The position numbers were made by a program, and so were the translations under genes. From Larus michahellis (Eukaryota; Chordata; Aves; Charadriiformes; Laridae): a stretch of 64,000 nt of DNA. The notes below the pieces were generated by a model. That model ran no database searches. It worked only from the letters and a program-made list of their open reading frames with translations, and was not told the DNA's origin. Where the stretch lies: NCBI RefSeq assembly GCF_964199755.1, contig NC_133903.1, positions 811,001-875,000 on the forward strand, read 5' to 3'. Positions 35,401-47,400 of the stretch are shown here, in pieces; position 1 is the first letter of the stretch, and every line of letters starts with the position of its first letter.

Positions 35401-38400
35401 GATTTAATTGTGCAACAGATGCTTTAAAGAAGGCAAAAGGCCTTAATGGAATTTAACGTGAAAGAATAAAATCATAAAAAAGGACAGAGTAATGTAAAAC
35501 TTCCCAAGCTCTAACTGTACTTTGCTTCTAATACTATTTGTCCAGAATGCCTTAAAAAGATCCCACAATCTGTAGAATTAATACTAATATGCACATAAAT
35601 CAATAGGACTAGGTCACGTCTGCCTTTCCTTACTGCATGAACGCACATGAAATAGGAAGCCAGGAGTAAATCTCTGCAGTTCCTTTTATAAAATGGCATT
35701 GACACATGACGGTTCAAGGCCAGTTTTTGAAGGTGGCTGCAGAAGGTGAAGGGGAAGAATAAAAAAAGAATAAAACCTACAACAGAGAAGAGCAGAAGAT
35801 ATCTCAGAGTATAATAAAGTTTACTGTACGTGCTAGAGGTAATGCCCTGAAGCAGCACCTCCAAACAGATAGTTATGTTTTGCTAAAACAGCAAACACAT
35901 AAATAAAATCCATAAATAAAACAAAAATAGAAGCAAACAGAACTTCACATTCTACATGGCATTCTCAGATCAATTTTTATTTTAAAGTATGCAGAGTTCT
36001 CACTAAGGCTGTGAACAACAGATATGTTTCTGCAATATAACAAGCAAATGAGTGAGTTAATTTAAAACCGATTAAACACGGGTTAAAGGAAATGAAAAAA
36101 ACTCCACAGTACAATGGCTGAAATCTGTGTATTCACATACAAGCCCAGTAAAATAAAATCCAAAAGTGATATTGATTATGAACCACGAGGAATGAAACTG
36201 AACATTATGATATTATTGGACATGAAAAATAAAATTTCGGGTACTACACAGTTAAAGATATATAAAGATATAAAAATGTAGTAGTTAGCAGCATGTGTTG
36301 TCAGTTGTTTACACTAGGCTCCGACACAAAATAAACTGCAGCAATTATTCATTTAACATACAAGTAGTCTCATGCTTTCAGCTCCCCTTTAACTATGTAA
36401 GTATTTCACATGAAGTTGCTTTCAAAGCATCATTTCTCATCTAAGGTTAGCTCACAATATTTCAAGTCATTACCTGAAACTGATTTAATGCTCACAGTTA
36501 AGAAGTTTCAATTTCTTTACAGCTCAGTTTTATCACTATTTTTTCACAAGTTCCATTACTTCTAAACATTTAAAATCTTTTTAGATTAATTTTACAGTCT
36601 GACTGGTGCAGAAGAGATAAACAGACTTCCAAAGCTCGTAAGACCCTGGAAGATGCCTGAGCCAAGTCCCATGGCAGCGAGCGACACGCAGGATTGTACC
36701 CGGCCCGGCCACTGACTTGCGAGGTGGGCAGTGGGGGGGTTGGGTGCTGATGAGCTCCAGCGCTCTGCTCTCTGCTTCTCACAGGGCTTCGCTGCCCACG
36801 TTCCTCACACGGCTCCCCAGGGAAAACATATATTCTAGCCCAGACACAGAGCTTTTGTGTCTGGCTGGCCAAAGTCAAAACTTCACCAAGTTAAAAAAAA
36901 AAACAACCCAAAAGACAAAAGGGTACTAGGGGTGCTACAGCCTCTGTTTTCATCCAGTCAAACAACTCCTTTCCAGCTACATCACAGCCACAGCGCTTTA
37001 ACAGGAGTCCACGGCTGGGTTAATCAGCAGGGACTACGCTCTAGGAACAACATACTTTCTTCTATGGGAAGAAAAGGACCTTTTACCATTTTACGTTTAA
37101 AGCGAATGCTGCACACTAAATTCTATGCTTCCCAAAGTATTTGCTTTATTTTGATATGCACATATTGTACATACATTCGTATAGACGTATTTGTATAGTA
37201 TGTACATACAAATACCTGTCTACATCTCACTGCCAGCCCGTCCCCTCTGTATGGAACCAAACAGCATGAGGGGAACGCACAGAAGATAAAGCCGGCCAGT
37301 AGCTGCCACGGCTGTTTTCCCCGGCCACCCGCTCTCCCCGCCAGCCCCTCGCGCCCAGCCAGGAGCACCAGCCCATTCCACGTTGCGCTCAGCGCGAGGA
37401 ACAGAATGAGAGAGTCCGGCTCTTTGAGAATCCTTCTCCCGTCTCATAATTACGCAAAGAGTGAAGGGATGGAGCACAGGTACTGCAGTAGCCTAGCACT
37501 TCTTGTTTATGATACCAATTATGATCCCATTTTATTTAATTTTCTAATTCAGGATTGCAATTATGTAGTAATCTTTTCCTTGTCCTAAAACTTCGTTGAC
37601 AATCATGTGAAAGAAAATAATGTAAAACTGCATAATGAAGTACTTTCCCAATACATAAGACAGAATTAAAATTGCTTGAATTAAAATTATGATTTTTCTT
37701 TAAAACTTTGGAATATTTAAGTATTAAAAGATACAAAGAACTCCTCAGCTCTTTATACCTCAGAAAGTCTATGACTGTTTATAAAAGTCATACTCAGTTA
37801 AACCAAAGGATCAACTTGCTTTTTAAATGGACTTTACTTAGACTAAAATTAATGCCAAATTCTTTCAGCTTGACACAAGTGATTTTAAGAAGTACTACAA
37901 AATTCATACCATGCGCTCCATGCTATGAAGTGGGCAATGAACTGCTCATAAACCAGCTATTCCCACGTAAGGCTTTACAAGAGTGAATACTGACCAGATC
38001 ATCACTTAGACTCTTGTTCTTGGTGTGATGCTCCTATTTTACAATTTTAACCGGAACAAAAACATTAGCTTACATTGTACTTTAAAGAGCAGTGTGACTT
38101 TATTACAGCTTTAGCAAAGTTCAGTCTGCTAGTCTAATTCCCCTTCCTCTCCCAAGCTGTTTTGATCTCTTAGTCAAAAGAAATTCAGAGCTTAGAATTT
38201 TTTTTAAACCTGCTATATCATTGAACAGATGTTAATTAACATGAAATATTCATCTTGTTTCAGATGATTGGTAAGCATAGTAACTACATTTTGATGTTAA
38301 AAAAAGGAAAAGCATATACCAACCATATGAATAATGCATGAAAAATGGCAAGCTTGTTTTTCCACCTGTTACTCCATTATAATATACGTGAAGGTTGCTG

Positions 38401-41400
38401 CAGGCATTTAGTTTTTACTCAAACATACAAACCCACGATGTATTAAGGTATGTATCTCAGAGACTGATCTGTCATAGGGCCTTGAAAGCCTTACACACAA
38501 CAGCTTGTCATCCTGCAGCCGCAGCAGCGTTAAACAAGTGACTGCAATCCCTACGCGGGCAGCTGCGGGGACGTCAGCGCCACGGCCGCCCCATGCCCCA
38601 GTGGGTTACTGGGGGGAGAGCATACAGCAGAGCTTATTGCTGGTCTTCAGCAGGACTGGAACCAACAAATCACGCTAGACAGCAAAAACTGAAGTTCTTT
38701 ATGGGTTTCCAGTGCTAGAGAGGATAAATATTTAAGTTATCGTTATAAACGTTACATGATATTCAATAAAAGGAATCACTGCAATTTTTATTACAGCAGT
38801 TTGGAACTTCCATCGGGTTTCCCAGTGTCCAAAAAAAATATAAATCCATACCCAAAGCAAGCTGAAAGTTTTGATAAAAGTCTTTTTTCTCAGAAGTCCA
38901 AAACAACTGGTTCTCCCCCACTTCCCTCAGGAATGTTAATGACATCTACAACCAATACTGGGGTTTTCTTGTTCAGAAATAATTCATCAATTAAGAGCTG
39001 ACTGTACATAGAAAATGTAGTTAGACCTTCGGTTAAAGGACTTAGAAGCCAATTACATATATGATGTCATTTTCTTCACAATGTTCTCATTTACTTTCCA
39101 TTTTCCATCTATTTCTCTCACTGAGAAGTCGACTAAGTTTATTTTCTCTACACAGCTCAGGCTCGTTTCTTCGCCAAGAGACCTGCCCGGGGGCAGCGGC
39201 GGGGACAGACCACGATTGCGAACATCAGCTGAGACAGCGGCTCCCACACGCAGGGCCAGCTCCCTGCAGGCTGGGCTAGCCCCCTGCCCACTGGGCCAGC
39301 CCCAGCACCTTAGGACCGGGCCTGGGTAAGTCTGGGGCGCTGCTGGGGAGGCCCAGCAGCACCTGGGAGCTGCTCTCTGCTGGGCAGAGACCAGCTGCGA
39401 TCTAGAAAACACTGCGTGCACACAGGGCGAAGTGCAGGGCGACCCTTTCAGGTCTCCGCTGCGAGGTGAAAGATGTCCTTGCTACCCGCGAGACTCACGT
39501 GAAACGGGACTGCTCCAGTGCAGTCAGGATGCCCTTTGTGGTACTTCTGCTATTTTCTCAGGCCGTTGAGGCGTAACATGAAGATATTAATTAAGGACAT
39601 ACTCGAGGATATCAATTAAGTACATATTCACTGTGAGCATTTTGAATATCTCATTTTTCCCTCGAGCGTGTGTGGACACATATCACTATGGACGTTCTGT
39701 GCTAAGCCACAGCACAGGAGTAGGCGCGCTCGCAGGGTGCTCGCAGTGGCAGGTGTGGACACGTGCGCTGGTCTGGTTAACGCTGTGACTGTCACACTAG
39801 AAGGATGCATCTCGAGGAACCGAACTGCCAGTGCTACTATGAACTGTTAAGTTACGCACCCCCAGAAATTCAGGGCTGTTTACTGTGAGAATGTTATACC
39901 CAGATCTTATCACTGACCAAAATCAGGAGAATCAGCTTCAGTTTATGTGTTGCCGGGGAAACAAAAGGGAACAGAATACTGAAATTGACTGAGAAATACA
40001 ACCAATTATCTAGAATTTAATCTGAAAAAATAACTGGAAAAGTATCACTAAAGTCCTGTGTGTATCTGTCATCTTTTCTTCCCCTGTCGCTAGTATTCTG
40101 CAACAGCAGTGCCCTGCAACTGTTCCCAAGGAGCCTCGCGTACTCTCATGCTCTGTTCCTCCCTCCAGCTGTTTCTAGAACCAGAACTTTTGCACCTTAT
40201 CCAGCAGTCTTCACAGCAGAAGTTACAACAACATGATTGTCTACAGAACAAGCTTTTTTTCAGTAGTCTTACAAGAACAATCATCAATATAAATTCTTAA
40301 GCATTTAGATTCTTTATGTTTAATAACAAACCCACCTCTCGTCCACTCTGTTTCTTGGTAGGATCATTCTGTTCTATATTTTAGCGGGGAAAGATTAGAG
40401 AACTTTGAAACAACCACCAAAAGATCTGAAGGTAACCACTGTTTGTTCAGCTTCATTGTATGATGCTGCCTGGTCACTTGTTGTCCAGGACATGTTCTGC
40501 AGCAACATTCTTCACTGATTATTTATTGCCTTGTGAATTCTGTTTATTGTTAGTTGTGGCTCTGGGTATCAACATGGTAACAGTTTTCTCTTGCCTTTCT
40601 TTTTGGTTCGTTAACAGCAGAGCCCCCAGTATTCCCCACCCTTCAGGAACACTGACTTGCGGGATCTTTTGCCAGGCCACCGGCAATGAATATCTGCTCA
40701 TGAATATCTGTGTAGTTACATTGATTTATAAACCAGTGAATAAACACAGCTTCCAATAGCTCTGCAATAGATGGCCAGGCAGATTACTAGATGTGGAGTT
40801 AAGCTGTTCTTATTTAAGAAGCAAAAACTGAGGGTTTTCTTTCTTCTAGCAGACTTTTAGCAAAAGTTTACCTGCAGAATACTGAACGTCAAAAGCCACA
40901 GCACTACTCCTAGAGAAAAAAAAAGTATCAGTATGATTGTTTGACTTCCTTTAGCATAGTAAGTGACCTTGAAAAGCAGAACTATGAATAGCAGGAATCC
41001 TCTTCTCATCAGGAGAAGTGTACCTAGCGAGGCTGGCTCATGTCCTCCCCTTTCTCATAGCGGACTGGAGGCCTATATAGCACAAACCAGAACCTTACTG
41101 CAAAATTAGAAGATACAAACCTCGCTCTGAAAAAACACACAACTATTTTGTATTTCCTTTTCAAGATAGCGCTCCGTGCACTTTCCTTTTATAAGAAGAG
41201 AATGGAGCGGCTTCTTCCAATGCAATTTCATTATAAATACAGTAGAAGAGCGTTTCATTAATGCTTCACAGGAAGAGCTGGCCTGATGTACTACCTACTT
41301 AAACTGCAGCCTCTAAGGTAACTTCCCAGAGGTTTCCACCAGATGAGGTGCTAGAGGGGTTCTGTAGTTGCTGCCACACTTCGCTTGCCTTTCCCTCCAA

Positions 41401-44400
41401 CAGGGTCTGTTCCGAAAGCTGAAGGTCTATAGGCCAGAGGAGAGGGCGCCCACGCAGTAAGAGGGAGAAGGCGCGGGATGTCTCTAGTTTCAGCGCGGGG
41501 GAGGGACGGGTGCCAGTGTCATCTTTCTGAGACACCTGAAACAGGATTCCAGCTGAGAGGGTTGATTTATATGCTAAAGTGAACCAACAACTCGGCCCCC
41601 TTTTTATTCCTTTTGATTGAAGCGCAGCTACCTACATTCATCCTAAAGGATGGAGTTTTCTCTTTTCCTGCTCGGAGCTCTGGAGCTCTCAACTGTGAGA
41701 GTGACACTCGGGCTGTATCAGAAGAGATGGAGCTCTGAAAGCACCCGCTCAAGTGTCAGTCTTCCTTATTAATCAGGAAGGAAACAGACAGTTTTGAGTG
41801 ACAAATACTTGCAAGATTGTGTTTTAAAAAGATGTTATTGCCTTAAATTACAGTCTGAGTAGAATTTTTTCAGCAAGGAGATACGTTCTTTTTAGCAAAC
41901 TAAGAATTTTCCAATTCAGTTCCCAAAATTTTTCTGTATGACTTGGCCACCTAAAGCTCAGTTTCTGATACAGAAAGTCTCTTATTTCTGCAAATAGAAA
42001 CGAGAAGAGAGAGAAAAGCCCACCGGGATTCTTTTAGTTGCAAATGTAAAAGGAAGCGCTTATCACTGGGAAAAAAAAAATCAGACAGGACTCTCTATAG
42101 ATTGAACTTCACACTACTAATTACATTCACATTAAATTTACATTATTATCTAACAGTTTGCTTCAAAAACGCCTAGAACACAGTTACTGAAGGATCTCTA
42201 TGATCCTGTTAGAGGTTACTCAAGAACTGTAACCCGCTAGCCTACTCCTGCAGATTCGTGAGAAAAGCTAACATTGGATAAATGGCCCGGTCACTAATCA
42301 TTAGCTTATTCTCTTAACTGACCCACGGTTTATCAACCTTGGCTCTCAAATCTGCACTTACCCCAATGGCTCGAGCCCTTTGGCTAATGGCTCGCCAAGA
42401 AAGGAGCCTGCTATAGAGAGCCCCTGCCCCAGCTGCCCGTCACAGCCCGCTGGGATGCTCCGTCCCTGCCTGCACCACCGCAGCGCTCCCCACGTGAGGT
42501 TTGGTACTCGACAAAGCATGAAAGAGTTGGAGACCTTGAAAATTACACCACTTTCTGAACAAACCTGCATTTCGTGACTACGTTCAAATATCGGTAGTCA
42601 CAAGACAGGGAGAGGTGGGGAGAAAACACCTCAAAACTTCTGCTGAGACTGTCACACCACAGAGCAACCCTGGGCCAATACTTGTTTCTCTAGATTACCT
42701 GTAGTGGTTTTTAAACTAGAAAATTTCTCCTGAGAAGAACCCGTTCTTTTTCCAAATTCTTACATTTCAGCATGTAGATGAGCATAAGCTTTTGCGTACC
42801 TATTTCCAGATAAGTTGTAACAGAATGAGACTATGAAAAAAACAAAAGGCCTATAACGCAGAGTAATCTTTAAATAAATTAGCAGTATTGGTTAGATTAG
42901 GGAAGAGATTTTGTCTCCTCTGATTTTCCCTTTAACACGCTGAACTTCTGCAATTTAGTTCCACTGGTCAAGACCACGCAATGTAATGATTTTCTTACAA
43001 TTTGGCTTTTCATAGTTGGTCTAGCAAGGACTAGTTTACACTTACTAGTTCTTGAGCAATGACTTCAGGTACAGACCCATTAACGTAATTGCTGGTGACT
43101 GCTCTAGATACCGTTGCCACACAACAGACGAACTGGAACTTTACACCCCCAATAGAATGAGCTGTAGTTACAGTAACCGGCGGGTGCTGCGAGGATAGCT
43201 GGGAAGATACAAGCAGTAATATTCCATGGGGGAGCAGGAAATAACTTCCTGATTCCTTGAGCCAGCGAGGGCTCCAAAGACAGCCTGTGTTACTAGAAGA
43301 GACAGTTTATTAAAATCATAACCACTAAAAATTGATAAGAATAAACCGTAAAGCTTCATAAACCCGTATTCTGGGCAAGAAGACAAGGTTAGCAACACCT
43401 CATGGAAGTTACTATTTCAACACTCCATCAGTGGTATAGTATCTGTGTGAAATTATTTTTAGTGCATTACTGAAACACCAGCTTTTGTTGTGCTGATGCG
43501 GTATGCCAAAATTTGAATAGTATGAAACCTTAACAATTTTAAACGTGCAGTTTCTTGTTTCCTATCTTTTCTTCCTAGTGGGATTTCCAAACGGTGCCTA
43601 TGAAAGAAAGATATGCAAACTCCATATTGCAGAATAACTTGAACTGCATAAATTCCAGTTATGTTCCTGAATGCCCATAGCCAAGTCTGAGGGACTACAA
43701 GCTTAGACATTTAGGGAAATAAAAAATTAGAAAGAACGTTGACCTAAATCAACTTATCGCTTATTCATGAGGACTGTATTATGAATGCAGTATGTTATTC
43801 TACTTCCTCAACTTAACTCATATTAAGTTATTCTGTATTAAAATAATTCAGAGAGCTTCAAGCAGACTTGGAAGATACAGATACCTAGTACAAAAGCCCT
43901 GAATCAGCTGGAATATCCAGATTTCCATTTCACTCTCCTTTCCCCCTTCTGCTCCAACCTCACTTGACAGAAGTCAGCACTTTCTGGCATTTTTTACTTG
44001 ATTTTTGTGCCCCGCTTCTTCTCTGCCCTCTATGCATTTTACCCTCTACTTCAAAAAATTCAAAAATTTGCTTTGCTATTTCTTTTCCATTTCTGTTTCT
44101 ACCCTGCCAGGGGGTTGTCATCCATTTCACTGTCCTATGACAGGAGGACCACGTTCTGCATTTCCTTATGAGAAGGGAAGTCCGACTGTGTTTTTGATAC
44201 AAATCTTTACATCACGCTTGGCCAGTAAATACGCTCTAGGTCACCCAGCAGGTTTGGGTTTGAACCGTAAAAGGACTCAGTGCAATATTCCAGTAAAGAT
44301 TCTCCATGAACTGTAAAGAATATGGTGCTTTACCCATCTGAGCCTTGTAGTCCTTTCCTAATTAAGTGTAAGAAGTTTAAGGCAACACAACTGAATTGCG

Positions 44401-47400
44401 AATAATACATTATTTTTCATCTGCCACTACTAAAGGTGAAGTTGCTACAGAAAAGCCCTGAAACCTTGGTTCCTGCCTCAGTCCCCTGTTCACTAGTCAG
44501 AAAATTGATTTTTGTATGAACTGTATCTGCAAAAGTTACAGCTTGATACGCTAACTATCGGAGAAAGGGGAAAAACGGGAATCTTGTCTGACACCTTTTT
44601 TACAGCCAAAAACTACTTAGTGGCTGATGGGTGAAACACAAAGCTAATGGAAGAGGCATGTACGTTTTAGATGAGTCAAAAGATAATTAATTAGCAGATA
44701 TGCTTTCCCTTCATTGCTGCTGTAGAGGACACGATGAGGTACAAAACCAGCGCCGTGGATTTCTGACTTCTATGAGTCTTGCTATCCGTAAGCCAATCGT
44801 CCTGATCGTAGGTAAACTGGTAAGCCATGGCGGGAGGGAATGACTTGCTTGCTTGTTTGTTTTTAAACAGATTAGTTTCAAGTATTACTTTAAATATTTA
44901 CTTTGGATGTTTCAATTTTTTATTACACAAACAAGAACATTTACATTTTCTGGTTGTCCGAAGACCTAAACGCCGGAAATCCAGACCACAGTAGCTGAAT
45001 GTAGGCTCAAATATTGAAAGCATTCCAAAGCGCTTTAGAACTTGGTCATTGTTGGTTTATCTAATTCACTGTGAAAAGCCAGAATAATGTCCGAAATATT
45101 AAAAATATAATTATCTCCTACTGATGTCTGTGGGAATGTTGCTATTGATTTCAGTTAATATAGGATAGAGGAAGAGGCCTTATAATACAATTTTAAACAA
45201 GGGAGAAGTAAAGAGTGACAAATATTCCGAACATCAGATTTCGATACAGGTAACACACGCACATCAAATTATGGAAGATGCTCCTCCCCGCTGCTTTGCG
45301 GGTCCCGTCAGCCTGCGGCTCTTCCCAACACGCCGCGTGCCGGCTCCCGCCACGCTCGAGAGAACGCGTTGCACAGGCGTATCGCGAACTTAACTGATGA
45401 CTACTGACCTCTTTTTTGGCAAAGATAACAGAAGTATTATGTACGATAAAGCTGCTAAGTGGCCAATAACATGGTTTTTGGCAAGTCTGCAGGCACTCAC
45501 AGAAGAGAACTCCACAGTGGGCTGAGCCTGTGGTACCTCCGCTAGGGCTAACGGGACCCACAAACGAGCAAATCCCAGCAAAGCTTCGTCTATTCCTTAC
45601 ACACCCCATACTGCTCAGCACGCAGCTTAATATTTTAGAAGTACTAAAAGGTGCACTAAATTCTTTATTTGCTTCTTAAGCAAAGATACTTTTAGAGACA
45701 TCTGGGGTGTATCATATTTCTTTGCCAAGTAGCTGAGTATTGTAGCCCAGCTTCACAACTATTAAGACTTTCTCAAGAAACTGCAAATGATGTCTCTCAG
45801 GCTCGTACCCACATTATCCTGCCTTTTCCAGTGTTCATTGACTTTCCTCATCTCTAAAGTTAACATTCTATCGGAGAGTGTGCTGAAAGAAACCCAGAGT
45901 TGCTGTCTTCCTTAAGAAGAAAAGGTTTTTCTGCAGTAGCAGCTGAAGTAGAAGATGAACAGAAGGCAGTGTTAGACCCTGAAGAAGGCCATTTTTTCTC
46001 AATACAGTATATCTAGAAAAAGGTTTTAATTGCAGGGAAGAATTCATAGTTAAACAAAAAAATGTATTTTCAATCACAATTCTGTATTATCTTGAATAAT
46101 AGGGAAAAACAGTTATTCTCAGAATCCAGCTCAAGACTACCCAATGATGGTATTTTCAAAGAGGCAGACAATATCCCACAGTCATATGAAGTTCAATAAA
46201 TAGATTCCTTCCACGCAGTGACCAACTGTTTGATCGCAAAAGTTTTACTTATGCATTTGTTGATATTTTTATAGGCCTCTGCACAGTTATTCCTTTTAGC
46301 TTTCTCATACTTTTATGCTGTAGTTTGAAGGCAGCAACTCCGCCCCCTGTACCCAGCCTGCAAAGCAAACACAAAGCGCCTCCTCGGGACTGTTTGCTTT
46401 GGGCTGTTTGTTGTTCCGCCGCTCCCAGCTTTCCACGCAGCGCGCGAACACTCACAGAACTGGCTTCGGAACAAGTGATAAACACGTATGCAGGCACACA
46501 CAAACCCGTGGCCACCGTTCCAGAAGAGTCCTTCTCCTCAGTTCTGCTTCAGCAGAATCACTAAGAACACATTTCCTGAACCCACCCTTTTTAACAGCTG
46601 AGTTAACACGCTGGTGTGAGTTAGAGGAGCAGATGCACGTTACATCACAGAGAGTCCTGCACTGCCCATAATCCAAAGTCCAGAGACTAGACACTTTATC
46701 AAGTTATTTTTGTCGAAAAAGCAAATGAAGGCTTTAAACAAACGTCTCCTCTTTACAGTATAGTTCCCGCCTCTTTGTTTTGTGGTGATGTCAGAACCGT
46801 GTGTCAGAAGCATTACAGAAACTCCGATGGCAACTTGACTTCCGTAGATTGAGCGGCATCGCTTCAACGCGAGCCAACGGAGACAAAACTAAGCGCTGGT
46901 GATGATCTTTCGAAAACTCAGAAGTTGTTTTCAGGAAAGCACAGAATTGGATTAATTTTACATTAACGTAAGCGTACTGCATCTTTGACTCTACAGCTTC
47001 TCTCTCAGAAGCTCAACTAGAAAATAAATGTAATGCATCTGAGAACTTTTAGTTATATGCTCGATCAAAAGTAGTGAGGTAAAGCTAAACTCTTCACAAT
47101 GGAGCTCATCCAGAAAAACTGTTTTAGTTTAGAATTGCTGTTGAACACTAGGACTCCCCTTACCAAGATGCTGTTGCAGGTATATGTCAACATTTACTTC
47201 TGTACTAAACCACAAACTACGTATTTTTCCATATTTATTTATTATAGAATTATGGGAACTTAAAAAAAAAACGTGCTTTTGAATACACAGACAGAAATAT
47301 ATCCACAAACGTTAAAAAAAAAGTGATTTTGTCAAAACATTATAAGTGTCTTAAGAAATAATTAACCTTAAAGGAATCTAATTCCTTCCATCTCTGTGTT

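Noticed and set aside
44257-44275. GGTTTGAACCG string suggestive of a tRNA T-arm
   Set aside because: No acceptor stem, anticodon arm or A-box fits around it.
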